Notes: generated by a model from the sequence alone, not told the origin. 36,969 nucleotides of DNA from Planctomycetota bacterium (GCA_030066775.1 JASJAY010000057.1:1-36969), one strand, 5' to 3'; counted from the stretch's first letter, positions 7,961 to 16,627 are shown. A program made the numbers and translations.

Positions 7961-9030
7961 GTCGTCTTCCTCACGCGCGGATCGAGCCACGAGTACGCCA
8001 GGTCCACCAAGAGGTTCATCGTGACCACGATGAACACGTAGATCAGCAGGGTGCCGAGCACGACGTAGTAGTCGCGGTTGATGGCCCCCTTCACGAAGTA
8101 CTGCCCCATGCCGGGCACGCCGAAGAGGATCTCCACGACGAAGGAGCCCGTCATCAGGTTGGCGGTGCCGGGCCCGAGGAACGAGACGACCGGCAGGATC
8201 GAGAGCTTGAAGGCGTGCTTGCCCACGACCTCGCGCTCGGGCAGGCCCTTGGCGCGCGCCGTGCGGATGTAGTCCTCGTGCATGACCTCGACCGCGCCGC
8301 TACGCGCCAGGCGCGCGATGTACGCGGCGAAGGGCAGCGCGAGCGTGATCGCCGGCATGATCAGGTGGCGATAGCTGCCCCACCCCGCCACGGGCAGCCA
8401 ACCCGTCCAGATCGCGAGCATCAGCATGAGGAAGGCGCCGATCACGAAGTTCGGCAGGCTGATGCCGATGAGCGCGAGCCCCATGCTCGAGTAGTCGGTG
8501 AACGAGTTGGGTTTCACGCCCGCTCGTAAGCCCAGCAGCAACCCGATTCCGGATGCGATGGTGAGCGCCAAGAGCCCCAAGGACATGCTGACCGGCAGCG
8601 CCGGCATGAGCAGGTCCGTGACGGAGCGCCCGCGCCAGGAGATGGACGGCCCGAGGTAGCCGTCGACGATCAGGTTCTTCATGTAGCGGCCGAAGAACGT
8701 GAACGGGCTCGGGTCGATCCCGTACTGCTCCTTCTGCTGCTGGACCACGGCCTCGGGCGCGTTCTTCTCGCTGGCGAAGGGATCACCGGGCGCCAGGAAC
8801 ATCAGGATGATGCTGAACTGGATCAGCACCGCCACCATCGGAACGGTCCAGATGACGCGCGAGATCAGGATGTCGGCGACGAAGAGCGCCGCCAGCGCGC
8901 CAATGCCGAGGGATAGGACCAACGCGCCTTCGAGCGACAGCTGGCCGCGGGCGATGACCCAGACGATCAGCGCGATGAACAGACCGCCGACCGTGCGCGC
9001 GAGGGGCGCCTCCTTGAAGCGATCGAACAT
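7957..9030 (-). CDS. Oligopeptide-type ABC transporter permease, OppB/DppB, with extra N-terminal helices
   Basis: 357-residue partner permease. The conserved part starts near residue 58 (ILISRVIWTVPMVAVLIQFS) and includes ALPVSMSLGLLA, GIGLLLGLRAG and the EAA loop EVMHEDYIRTARAKGLPERE, ending SWLDPRVR. Residues 1-56 carry two additional hydrophobic stretches (about 13-28 and 33-52) that normal OppB proteins, which begin at the first conserved helix, do not have. ATG 9030 lies directly after the binding-protein stop codon, and the 3' end overlaps OppC by ATGA. Function as permease is secure; the role of the added helices is unknown. Confidence 0.92.
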   Translation of the reverse strand: MFDRFKEAPLARTVGGLFIALIVWVIARGQLSLEGALVLSLGIGALAALFVADILISRVIWTVPMVAVLIQFSIILMFLAPGDPFASEKNAPEAVVQQQKEQYGIDPSPFTFFGRYMKNLIVDGYLGPSISWRGRSVTDLLMPALPVSMSLGLLALTIASGIGLLLGLRAGVKPNSFTDYSSMGLALIGISLPNFVIGAFLMLMLAIWTGWLPVAGWGSYRHLIMPAITLALPFAAYIARLARSGAVEVMHEDYIRTARAKGLPEREVVGKHAFKLSILPVVSFLGPGTANLMTGSFVVEILFGVPGMGQYFVKGAINRDYYVVLGTLLIYVFIVVTMNLLVDLAYSWLDPRVRKTT

Positions 9031-11136
9031 CTACTTCCCCTTCCGCGCCCGCGAGCGGGCCGTCGACACGTAACGGAAGGGATGGATGTCCTTGAGGTTC
9101 GGGCCGTACGAGCCGTCGAGGCGCTTCACCTTGTCGAAGTAGAAGCCTTGGACGTCTCCACGGATCAGGCCCGAGACCTGGTAGCTGTAGATCGGAATGA
9201 CCGGGAACTCCTCTTGCACGAGAATCGCCTCCGCCTCGCGGAAGAGGTGGAAGCGAATCTTGCTGATCGCGTCGAGCTTGCGGCCCGAGTCGCCGCCGGC
9301 GGCGTCGTAGGCCTCGAGGAAGCCCTTCATCCGATCCGGCTCACGGAGCTTCGGGAGCACGGTCTCTTTGTCGCGCAGGAAGATGCGCACGTCGCCCGCC
9401 ATCTCGATCAGCTGGTCGTAGAACGGGTTGCCCCAGCCCGTCTGGTTGTTGCCACCCTTGGTGAGCCACATGTCGAGGAACGTGTTGGGGTCGAGGTAGT
9501 CGCCGATCCAGCCGGCACGCGAGACGCGATAGTCGAGCTTGCGCTGGCTCTCGATGTACGCCTGCCACTCCTTGTTGATCGCCACGGCCTCGATCCCGAG
9601 GTTCTTTTCCCATTGTTGGGCGATGTACTCGGCGACCTTCTTGTGGCCCTCGTCGGTGTTGTGAAGGATGTCGATCTTGTCGAAGCCCGTGCGCAGCCCG
9701 TTCGCGCCCTTGGGGAAGCCCGCTTCGTCGAGCAGCTTGTTCGCGATCGCGACGTTGGCCTCGAGGTTGTTCTTGTCGTTGTCGAGGTCGATCAGGCTGT
9801 CCGGCGGCTCGTAGCCCGGCACCCCCGGTGGCACGAAGACCGATGTGGGCCGGTCGCCCTTGCGCAGGATCTCGTTGCAGATCACGTCGCGGCTGAAGGA
9901 AATCGCGAGCGCCTGGCGCACCCGCTTGTCGGAGAGGCCCTTCACGGTCGTGTTGATTCGGTAGTAGTAGACGATGAAGCCCTGGTTGCCGTAGAAGTCG
10001 TCGCGATCCTTCAGCACGTCGATCAGCTCGGGCGGGTACGCCGAGGGCAGCCAGTCGGCCTCGCCCGTGAGGTAGAGGTTGAGCGAGGTCGTGCGGTTCT
10101 CGATGGCGAGGACGTCCACCGTCTCGAGCTCGACCTTGTCGGCGTCCCAGTGATCGGCGTTGCGCCGCAGCCGGATCTTCTGGTTCACGACCCAGCGATC
10201 CATCTTGAACGGCCCGTTCGTGACGATCGTGTCCGGCATGAACCAGTTCTCGGGGTTCGCCTCGACCGTCGGCGGGTGCACCGGGAACAGCGGGTAGAAG
10301 CACGTGAGGTGCAAGAAGTAGGGCGTGAACGCCTTGAGCTCGATGTGGAGCTTGGTGCCGTCCTCGGACGCCCAGATGCCCTCGTCCACGCCGAGGTGCT
10401 CGACCGCGTCCTTGTGTTCCTGATCTCGCCGCGCCGCTTCGGCCTCGAGGCCCGCAAGCGCGGTGGCGCAATCCGCCTCGGTCAGCGCGCCGTCGACGCG
10501 GGCGAGCAGGCCACGCAGGCCCTCGTCCTTCGCGCGAATGACGTTGTCGCGGACCTTGTTCTCGTCCAGGAAGGCCTGCCAGGCCTTGGCCTCCATGAGG
10601 CCCTTCTCGGGCCGATCGCCGCTCGCCTTGGCGGCGTCCACGCGGGCCTTCCACTTGGCGATGATCCCGTCGTCCTTGCGCAACGCCTCGACCTGGCCCT
10701 TGAACGTGTTGAAGGCCTCCCCGTGGCGGACGATGTGCAGCAGGTAGGCGTACTCGGCCGCCGTCTCGGGAGCGAGGAAGCGCTTCCAGGCGTAGACGAA
10801 GTCATGCGCCGTGACGGGATCGCCGTTGGTCCACTTCGCGCCCTCGCGCATGTGGAACACGTACTTGCGACCCTCGTCGAGCACGTCCCACTTGATCGCG
10901 GCTCCTCTCGTGGGTTCGAGGGTTTCCGGATCGCGGTACGTGAGCCCCTCGAAGATCGCCTCGAGGATGCGCCCCTCGGGCTGACCGGTGGCCAGGCCCG
11001 GATCGAGCGTCTTGGGCTCCGTGTTGTTGATCAGGACGTAGTCGGCTCGCTCCTCCACGGTGGAGGAGAAGGTCAGCCCGACGAGGAGCAGGGCGACGAC
11101 GAAGACGGAGCCGACCGCGAGGAGGTTCTTGACCAT
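9031..11136 (-). CDS. Oligopeptide-binding protein (family 5) with about 100-residue insertion
   Basis: Extracytoplasmic solute-binding protein, family 5 (OppA/DppA type), 701 residues against the usual 500-560. The N-terminal hydrophobic segment (3-24) lacks a lipobox Cys, so it is a signal anchor or signal peptide, not a lipoprotein signal. OppA marks are clear: NNTEPKTLDPG, GRILEAIFEGLTY, WTNGDPVTAHDFVYAWKRFLAPETAAEYAYLLH, then YFLHLTCFYPLFPVHP and NGPFKMDRW. Between about residues 145 and 248 there is a charged, Lys/Glu/Ala-rich helical insertion where OppA normally has a short loop. Start ATG 11136 is preceded by GGGAG; a frame extension to 11175 would precede the signal segment and was not used. 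First gene of a three-gene operon with the two permeases. Confidence 0.92.
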   Translation of the reverse strand: MVKNLLAVGSVFVVALLLVGLTFSSTVEERADYVLINNTEPKTLDPGLATGQPEGRILEAIFEGLTYRDPETLEPTRGAAIKWDVLDEGRKYVFHMREGAKWTNGDPVTAHDFVYAWKRFLAPETAAEYAYLLHIVRHGEAFNTFKGQVEALRKDDGIIAKWKARVDAAKASGDRPEKGLMEAKAWQAFLDENKVRDNVIRAKDEGLRGLLARVDGALTEADCATALAGLEAEAARRDQEHKDAVEHLGVDEGIWASEDGTKLHIELKAFTPYFLHLTCFYPLFPVHPPTVEANPENWFMPDTIVTNGPFKMDRWVVNQKIRLRRNADHWDADKVELETVDVLAIENRTTSLNLYLTGEADWLPSAYPPELIDVLKDRDDFYGNQGFIVYYYRINTTVKGLSDKRVRQALAISFSRDVICNEILRKGDRPTSVFVPPGVPGYEPPDSLIDLDNDKNNLEANVAIANKLLDEAGFPKGANGLRTGFDKIDILHNTDEGHKKVAEYIAQQWEKNLGIEAVAINKEWQAYIESQRKLDYRVSRAGWIGDYLDPNTFLDMWLTKGGNNQTGWGNPFYDQLIEMAGDVRIFLRDKETVLPKLREPDRMKGFLEAYDAAGGDSGRKLDAISKIRFHLFREAEAILVQEEFPVIPIYSYQVSGLIRGDVQGFYFDKVKRLDGSYGPNLKDIHPFRYVSTARSRARKGK

Positions 11137-11173
11137 GGGGCCGGGGTCTCCCGTTTGCGGCGCGTGGCCGCGC

Positions 11174-11179
11174 ATCCTA
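11174..11179 (-). promoter_or_regulatory. TAGGAT -10-like box for the first opp operon
   Basis: On the minus strand TGGTAGGAT lies 37 bases before the ATG of the binding protein, leaving room for a short leader with its GGGAG ribosome site. A weak TTCAGT is 17 bases upstream of it. Suggests the opp operon has its own promoter between coaD and opp. Confidence 0.35.
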
Positions 11180-11214
11180 CCAGCGCGCGCGGCGTGACTG
11201 AACCGCCCGGAAGG

Positions 11215-11694
11215 CTAGGACAGGCGGGCTGCCAGGGCGCCGGCGACGGCCTCGGGCACCCAGGCCGAGACGTCGCCGCCGAGGGAGGCGACCTCGCGCA
11301 CGAGGCTGCCCGAGATCTGCGTCATGCCGGACGTGGGCGGCAGGAAGACGGTCTCGATCTCGGCCGCCATGCTGCGGTTGGCGAACGCCATCTGCATCTC
11401 GTAGTCCCAGTCGCGGGAGCCGCGTACGCCGCGCAGGAGCACCGTGGCGCCGTGACGACGCGCCTCGTTGACCAGGAGCCCGTCGAAGAGCTCGACCCGG
11501 ACGTTCTCCAGGCCGTCGACCTCGGCCTCCACCATCGAGGACCGCTCGTCCGCGGTGAAGACGGTCTTGCGGCCGTCCTTGGCGACGAGCACCACGATCT
11601 GACCGAAGAGCTCGGCGCCGCGCCGAATGATGTCGAGGTGGCCGTTCGTGACCGGGTCGAACGTGCCCGCGAAGATGGCGGTGATGCGGCTCAT
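11215..11694 (-). CDS. coaD: Phosphopantetheine adenylyltransferase
   Basis: CoaD, 159 residues, the normal family length. It transfers AMP from ATP to 4'-phosphopantetheine, the penultimate step of coenzyme A synthesis, in the cytosol as a hexamer. Visible signatures: the nucleotidyltransferase motif AGTFDPVTNGHLDII (T-x-x-H class), residues LLRGVRGSRDWDYEMQMA that form the pantetheine site, and SGSLVREVASLGGDVSAWVP near the end. The usual ISSTxVRE phosphate-binding element reads ISGSLVRE here, a mild departure. ATG 11694 is preceded by TACGAT with a six-base spacer and no Shine-Dalgarno. It lies 43 bases after the lptD-like gene and 78 bases before the opp operon, all on the minus strand. 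Confidence 0.96.
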   Translation of the reverse strand: MSRITAIFAGTFDPVTNGHLDIIRRGAELFGQIVVLVAKDGRKTVFTADERSSMVEAEVDGLENVRVELFDGLLVNEARRHGATVLLRGVRGSRDWDYEMQMAFANRSMAAEIETVFLPPTSGMTQISGSLVREVASLGGDVSAWVPEAVAGALAARLS

Positions 11695-11700
11695 GGCGTC

Positions 11701-11706
11701 ATCGTA
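11701..11706 (-). promoter_or_regulatory. TACGAT -10-like box, 6 nt before coaD ATG
   Basis: On the minus strand TACGAT-GACGCC-ATG. No ribosome binding site precedes the ATG. Same layout as the HAD gene; points to a leaderless coaD transcript in addition to any read-through from lptD. Confidence 0.4.
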
Positions 11707-11737
11707 GCCCCGGAGCCTCGTCAGAGCAGGGCTGGGC

Positions 11738-14698
11738 TCAGCGGATCAGGCCGCGCGGGTTGAGGGTGGGCTCATCCTCAAACACCTGAATCGCGCGAGC
11801 CGCCCGCCCTCCGATCGCCGGCTCGAAGCCGAACTCGAGCCCGACGTCGTCGTCCCGCAGGCGGATGCCCAGCTCCCAGATGTGGTCGTCGCTGTGCCGC
11901 CGCACGACGGCGCGCAGGACGCTCTCGGCGTCGCGGAAGTCGTAGGCCCACTGCAGCCGCCCGCCGTACTTCTTGCTCCAGCGGTAGGCCAGGTCGCCGC
12001 GGAGGCTCAGGCTCTCGCCGCGCACGTAGCGCACGCCCGCGCCGAGGCTCTGCAGACCCAGCTCCCGGTCGAAGGTGTAGCCGACGCCGAAGGCCGAGCG
12101 CTGGTTGCCGCCGTCGATGTCGATCAGCGTCTCCCCCAGCCACGAGATGTGATCGGTGAGCTGCCCCGTCAGCGCGGCCTCGAAGGCGCCCGGCGTGTCG
12201 CGCTGGTACGGCCCCTGGTCGTTCACGTACCCGTGGAGGGAGAGCTCGGCGTCGAGCAGCGTGCGGACGGCGGCCGTGGGCCGGTAGGCGCCCGGCGGGA
12301 GCGGCGGTCGCGCCCGCCGGCCCGCGGCCGAGCGGCGCGTCTGGAAGCGATGGCGCGTACGCAGCGTGACGGTGGACTGGTCCTCGTACGTCTCGCGGCG
12401 GTCGTAGAACGGCACCTCGCTCAGCTCGTGCGAGTCCTCGAACCGACTCCGCCACTCCAGGTCGATGTCGACCACGTGGCGCAGGCCGTCGAGCCGGAAG
12501 GGCCCGCCGCGCCCGGCGTAGACCTTCGAGAGCTGCAGGTTCGCCCGCGCGCCCGCCAGCATGGCCGTGCGCGTGAGGTCCTCGCCCCCGTCGTCCCGGT
12601 CGCGGTAGCTGTCCGCCACGCCGCCGAACCACCCGGAGAAGCGCAGGTCGCCGACGTCGAACCCGGCGTTGACGCGTGTCTCCGTGCTGAGGCGCCAGCT
12701 CTCGTAGTCCACGAGCGGCAGGTCCTCGTCGAAGCGCCGACTGAGACGCCCGAAGTCCGACCACGAGGTCACGTCGATGCCGGGGCCGCCCCGGCGCTGC
12801 GGCACCACCAACGGCACGCCCGTCAGCCACAGCCCGCCCTGGGGCAGGAGCGTCGTCTCGGTCACGAAGTCGCGTTGGTGCCATTTGCCGGTGAGCGTCG
12901 CCACGAGCCCGTTCACCTGGCGCGGGGCCCAGTACAGCCGGCCGTAGGACTCGTAGTCCTTGTGGGTCAGCTCGTCGCGCTCGAAGAACTCGAGGTTGAA
13001 GCCGCGGTCCGAGAACTCGGAGAACTCGAAGTCGAAGTGGAGGTCCCGGGCGAGGAGCGTTCGGCTCTCGGTGTGCACGCGCCAACGCCACTCGTCGGGC
13101 GCCTGGAAGTCGTTCTGGTCCAGGCCGTCATCGTCGTACACGCCGAAGCCCTCGACGAGGCCGCGGCTCTGAAGGCCACGACCCGCCGGCATCGTGTCCC
13201 ACGCGATCTCGCCGCCGGCGGCCGGACCGCGATCGCCGTAGCCGCCCAGCTGACTTGTCCAAGTCACCTTGCGGCCCTCCTCGGAGAGCAGGTCGCCGCC
13301 CAGCTCGAGGAACGCGTAGTTCCCGAGGTTGCCGCGGCGGCCGACATCGAACCCGCGCAGGATCGAGGTGAAGGCCTCGCCCTGGGTCGAGAAGCCGAAC
13401 TGGGCGTAGGGGATGTAGAAGAGCGGCACGCGCTCGCCCTCGAGGCGCATGCGCCGCAGCGTGTACTCCTGGGTCGAGGAGCGGCGGTAGCCGAGGAAGT
13501 GGGGCTCGTTCTCGCTGCCTTCCGCACGGCCCTCCTCGAACTCCTCCACCGTGAGCGTCTCGCCGCGCAAGAGGATGCGATCGTCTGCGCGGCTGGTGGA
13601 GACCTCGAAGTCCTCGAACACGGTGAGGCCGCGCCCCACGACACGCGCGCGCTGCGCGCGGACGTAGATCGGCACGCGCCGGTCGCCGATCACACGGCCG
13701 GCGGCATAACCGTCGAACGCCGGCTTGATGAGCAACGCGACGTAGCGATGCGGATCCAGGTAGAGCCGCTCGGCGCGGAAGACGACGTCGTCGAAGATGA
13801 GCTCGACGGCGCCCTCGGCGTAGATCTCGCGCAGCGCGTCGGGAACGATGTTCTGGTCCGTGCCGAGGTCCGCGGGCGCCGTGCGTTCCGTGGGCTGGGC
13901 CTCTTCGCGCGGCGCCTCCCCCGAGAGGCTGCCGGACAGGTCGGAGAAGCCCTGCAGGGCGGGCACCTTCTCCCGGTCGACCCACACGACCATGCGGTGC
14001 GCCTTGATCGAGAGACCCGGCACCGCCAAGCCCTCGGCGCTCACGCTCGGCGTGCGCAGGATGCGCGGGCTGCCGAGCATCACGATCGCGGCAGTCTGGT
14101 CGCCCGTGTCGATGCCCTCGAGCAGGCCGTCCTCCGGATCCACCTCGAGGCTCACGTCGCCGGGCAGACGCCGCGGCCCCTCCGCGAAGTCGGGCGGGTC
14201 GTCGGGCGGCGGCGGCGGCGGCTCGTCGTCGAACGGCAGCCCGGGGGCGCTCGCCCCCGGCATCGGCGCGGGCACGACCGGTCGCGGTCCCGGACGCAGC
14301 GGCACGGGTTCGCCGGGCTGCACGCGCGCGGGATCCGCCGGAATGCGGCGGACGACGGGCGGCGGCAGCTCTCCGCCTTCGCGCAGGCGCGGCTTGGGTG
14401 CGGGCGCAGGACGCGGCGCGGGCTGGGGCTGCGGGGGGCGGGCCGCGGCGGGTGCCGGTCGCGGGGCGCGCGCGGCCGGTGCCGCCGGCTTGCGGGCCGG
14501 CTGTTTGGAGGGCACCTTGCGGATCACCGGATCGGGCAGCTCGTCGTCCGCGTGCGCGAGCGGGCCGCAGACCAGGAGCAGGGCGAGCAGCGACCCGACG
14601 CGCGACGTCAGCCGCCGCCGGGGCAGTCCGCGGGCCCGGGCCTCCGTTGTCCGCAATGCGCCTCCCAGCACGTGCCTTCGAGCCCATGCCTCCCGCAC
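11738..14698 (-). CDS. lptD: LptD-like LPS-assembly outer-membrane protein
   Basis: 986-residue protein resembling LptD/OstA, the outer-membrane barrel that inserts lipopolysaccharide into the outer leaflet. A signal peptide (about residues 32-50, ending AHA) is followed by an unusually long Pro/Ala-rich low-complexity stretch (about 57-178). Residues about 180-430 look like the beta-jellyroll OstA-like region (EIYAEGAVELIFDDVVFRAE, ILLRGETLTV), then RVPLFYIPYAQFGFSTQGE, the typical entry into the LptD barrel, and a C-terminal half rich in alternating aromatic and polar strands (EWRWRVHTESRTL, DLRFSGWFGG, DDVGLEFGFEPAI). GTG 14698 has GGAGG 9-13 bases upstream; a TTG at codon 15 preceded by GGGAGG is an alternative. 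It sits between murJ and coaD on the same strand. The assignment is by motif and architecture, as sequence conservation in this family is low. Confidence 0.78.
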   Translation of the reverse strand: MREAWARRHVLGGALRTTEARARGLPRRRLTSRVGSLLALLLVCGPLAHADDELPDPVIRKVPSKQPARKPAAPAARAPRPAPAAARPPQPQPAPRPAPAPKPRLREGGELPPPVVRRIPADPARVQPGEPVPLRPGPRPVVPAPMPGASAPGLPFDDEPPPPPPDDPPDFAEGPRRLPGDVSLEVDPEDGLLEGIDTGDQTAAIVMLGSPRILRTPSVSAEGLAVPGLSIKAHRMVVWVDREKVPALQGFSDLSGSLSGEAPREEAQPTERTAPADLGTDQNIVPDALREIYAEGAVELIFDDVVFRAERLYLDPHRYVALLIKPAFDGYAAGRVIGDRRVPIYVRAQRARVVGRGLTVFEDFEVSTSRADDRILLRGETLTVEEFEEGRAEGSENEPHFLGYRRSSTQEYTLRRMRLEGERVPLFYIPYAQFGFSTQGEAFTSILRGFDVGRRGNLGNYAFLELGGDLLSEEGRKVTWTSQLGGYGDRGPAAGGEIAWDTMPAGRGLQSRGLVEGFGVYDDDGLDQNDFQAPDEWRWRVHTESRTLLARDLHFDFEFSEFSDRGFNLEFFERDELTHKDYESYGRLYWAPRQVNGLVATLTGKWHQRDFVTETTLLPQGGLWLTGVPLVVPQRRGGPGIDVTSWSDFGRLSRRFDEDLPLVDYESWRLSTETRVNAGFDVGDLRFSGWFGGVADSYRDRDDGGEDLTRTAMLAGARANLQLSKVYAGRGGPFRLDGLRHVVDIDLEWRSRFEDSHELSEVPFYDRRETYEDQSTVTLRTRHRFQTRRSAAGRRARPPLPPGAYRPTAAVRTLLDAELSLHGYVNDQGPYQRDTPGAFEAALTGQLTDHISWLGETLIDIDGGNQRSAFGVGYTFDRELGLQSLGAGVRYVRGESLSLRGDLAYRWSKKYGGRLQWAYDFRDAESVLRAVVRRHSDDHIWELGIRLRDDDVGLEFGFEPAIGGRAARAIQVFEDEPTLNPRGLIR

Positions 14699-14718
14699 GG
14701 GCGCCCTCCGGGCTCCTC

Positions 14719-14724
14719 ATCGTA
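14719..14724 (-). promoter_or_regulatory. TACGAT -10-like box before the lptD-like gene
   Basis: On the minus strand TACGAT ends 20 bases before GTG 14698; a GGAGG ribosome site lies between them. It falls in the 43-base gap between murJ and lptD, so lptD may have its own promoter with a very short leader. Confidence 0.3.
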
Positions 14725-14741
14725 TGCGCCGGGGATGCGGC

Positions 14742-16337
14742 TCAGGCCTTCCGAGCGCGTCCGAAGCGTCGCTTCACCCAGTCCACTTCCTTGATCCCAA
14801 GTGCTGCGCTCACAAGGAAATAGAGCGCGGCCAGGACCACGACGGCGAGCAGCGTGAGGCCCCCCTGGACCCACGCCGATCTCACCCCCTCGTCACCGCG
14901 GAGGAGCCATGCCTGGAGCCCCCATCCCGCCAGCCCCATGACGGCCGACGCGGCGACGACGCGACCGAGGAATGCCCACCCCGGCGCGGACGCGATGCCG
15001 TAGCGGCGGCGGGCCATGAGGCGCAGGGCGAGGTAGTTCGTGGCTGCGCCGAGCGCGACGGCGAACGCCAGCGCACGGTGGCCATAGGCGTCGATCGCGA
15101 GCAGCGCGAACGCGAGGTTCACGGCGATCCCGAGCAGCGAGCAGCGCATCGGCGTGCGCGTGTCGCCGCGCGCCAGGAAGAGCGGCGCGCCGGCCTTCAC
15201 GCCGGCATAGAAGACGACGCCGCCCGCGTACGCCATGAGCGCCTCGGTCACGAGCCGCGTGTCCTCCGGACCGAAGCGGCCGCGCTCATAGATGAGCCGC
15301 ACGAGCGGCTCGGCGAGCACGAAGAGGCCTACCGCGGACGGCAGCGCGAGGAACCAGTTGAGCCGGAGGCCGCGGCGCGCGATGTCCTCCACGGCGCCTT
15401 CGTCCGCGGCCGCAGACCTCCGTGCGCCGGCAGTGAGCACCACCGTGCCGAGCGCCACCCCCACGATCCCAATCGGCAGGTGGATCAGACGGAACGCGTA
15501 GTTGAGCGCCGAGGCCCACCCGTCCGCGCGCGACGCGAGCGCCGTCGTGATGACGATCATGACGTTCGTGCCGGCGAGCGAGATCACGACGGGCCCCATG
15601 CGCCGCACGATCTGACGCAGCGCCGGATCGCGGAACTTCAGGTCGGGCTCGGGCCGGCCGCGCCAGCCGATCCGGAACAGGAGCGGCAGCTGGATCAAGA
15701 GCTGCAGCAGCCCCCCCACCACGACCAGCACCGACCACGCCGTCAGCGCGGTGATCACGTCCTGCTCGAGCACCAGCAGCACGACCCCGCCGGCGACCGC
15801 GGTCACGTTGAAGAACATGGGCGCGAGCGCCGGCACGAAGTAGCGCCGGTGCGTGTTCAGCACGCCCATGACCACCGAGGCCAGCGCCACGAACAGCAGG
15901 AACGGGAACATGATCCGCGTCAGCTTGATCGTGAGCGGGCGCAGGTCCTTGGGCGCATCGTGGGCCACCACGGCGACGATCGCCGGCGCGAAGAGGATCC
16001 CCAGCAGCACGATCACCAGCGCGATCGCGCCGAGCGTGCCCATCACCCTGCGCGCGATCTGAAAGGCGCGCTCGTCGCCCTCCGCCTCGCGCGCCTTGGC
16101 GAACGTGGGCACGAAGGCCGAGGAGAGCGCTCCCTCCGCGAAGAAGTCGCGCAGGAGGTTCGGGATCCGGAACGCGAAGACGAACGCGTCCGACATCCGG
16201 CTCGCCGCGAACAGCGCCGCGAAGATCGCCTCCCGCAGGAGCCCCGTGATCCGCGAGCACACCGTGGCCGCCGACACCAGCGTCGCCGGCCGCGCGACGG
16301 ACTCGGGCGCGGCAGCGGCGGCGTCGGGCTTGCTCAC
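14742..16337 (-). CDS. murJ: Lipid II flippase MurJ
   Basis: MurJ/MviN family of the MOP superfamily, about 531 residues with 14 expected membrane helices; it flips the peptidoglycan precursor lipid II across the inner membrane. Signature region: VCSRITGLLREAIFAALF, MSDAFVFAFRIPNLLRDFFAEGALSSAFVPTF, then EPLVRLIYERGRFGPEDT around the middle and GIKEVDWVKRRF at the end. Start set at GTG 16337 (VSKPDAAA...), giving a normal family length; GGAGGGGAGG precedes it. The frame is open back to 16514, but that extension is Arg-rich and unlike MurJ. The lptD-like gene follows after 43 bases, an arrangement fitting joint envelope assembly. Confidence 0.95.
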   Translation of the reverse strand: MSKPDAAAAAPESVARPATLVSAATVCSRITGLLREAIFAALFAASRMSDAFVFAFRIPNLLRDFFAEGALSSAFVPTFAKAREAEGDERAFQIARRVMGTLGAIALVIVLLGILFAPAIVAVVAHDAPKDLRPLTIKLTRIMFPFLLFVALASVVMGVLNTHRRYFVPALAPMFFNVTAVAGGVVLLVLEQDVITALTAWSVLVVVGGLLQLLIQLPLLFRIGWRGRPEPDLKFRDPALRQIVRRMGPVVISLAGTNVMIVITTALASRADGWASALNYAFRLIHLPIGIVGVALGTVVLTAGARRSAAADEGAVEDIARRGLRLNWFLALPSAVGLFVLAEPLVRLIYERGRFGPEDTRLVTEALMAYAGGVVFYAGVKAGAPLFLARGDTRTPMRCSLLGIAVNLAFALLAIDAYGHRALAFAVALGAATNYLALRLMARRRYGIASAPGWAFLGRVVAASAVMGLAGWGLQAWLLRGDEGVRSAWVQGGLTLLAVVVLAALYFLVSAALGIKEVDWVKRRFGRARKA

Positions 16338-16345
16338 GGCGTTGT

Positions 16346-16368
16346 CGATCCTCCCCTCCGAAGGATCG
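16346..16368 (-). promoter_or_regulatory. Hairpin enclosing the murJ ribosome site
   Basis: On the minus strand CGATCCT-N9-AGGATCG forms a 7-bp stem. The loop and 3' arm contain the GGAGGGGAGG ribosome binding sequence of murJ, whose GTG begins 8 bases after the stem. Folding would hide the site, so this could tune translation; unproven. Confidence 0.35.
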
Positions 16369-16397
16369 GTCCGACGGCGTCGTGGCGCTAGCCCGGA

Positions 16398-16500
16398 GTC
16401 CGATCGGACGCGCTGGCAGAGCAACGGCTGTCCGTCCGCGTGAGTCTCTTGCGAGAGCAGCGTCCGAACGAACGCGAGCGCGTTCTCGAGCTCGTTCTCG
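16398..16500. repeat. Cluster of palindromes and direct repeats between murJ and the four-helix-bundle gene
   Basis: The 16338-16632 gap holds no supported gene. It contains the perfect palindrome GTCCGATCGGAC (16398-16409), the inverted repeat GAACGC-N4-GCGTTC (16470-16485), and a direct repeat CGTTCTCG at 16481-16488 and 16493-16500 (12-base period) around CGAGCTCG. These look like protein-binding sites in a divergent promoter region, but no specific regulator can be named. Confidence 0.4.
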
Positions 16501-16549
16501 TGACGGACTGGCAAGCGGCCCTGCGGGCTTCACGAGCGTTCGCGGGCGT

Positions 16550-16627
16550 GGCCTCCAGGCGTGGCGGGCGCCTGCCGCCCCTTTCCTTTCGGGTGAGGGC
16601 GACAGGCGCCCCCCACACCCGGAGGCC
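16550..16627 (+). promoter_or_regulatory. Long imperfect hairpin burying the ribosome binding site
   Basis: Arms 16550-16580 and 16597-16627 are each 31 bases and are complementary at 27 positions, with a 16-base loop (16581-16596). The 3' arm contains GGAGG (16621-16625), the Shine-Dalgarno of the gene starting at ATG 16633 (7-base spacing). In the folded RNA the ribosome site is fully paired. It is the longest inverted repeat I found in the window. Confidence 0.8.

Noticed and set aside
16338..16514. N-terminal extension of MurJ back to 16514
   Set aside because: The extension is Arg-rich and unlike the family, and would cover the repeat-rich region; GTG 16337 gives a normal MurJ length.
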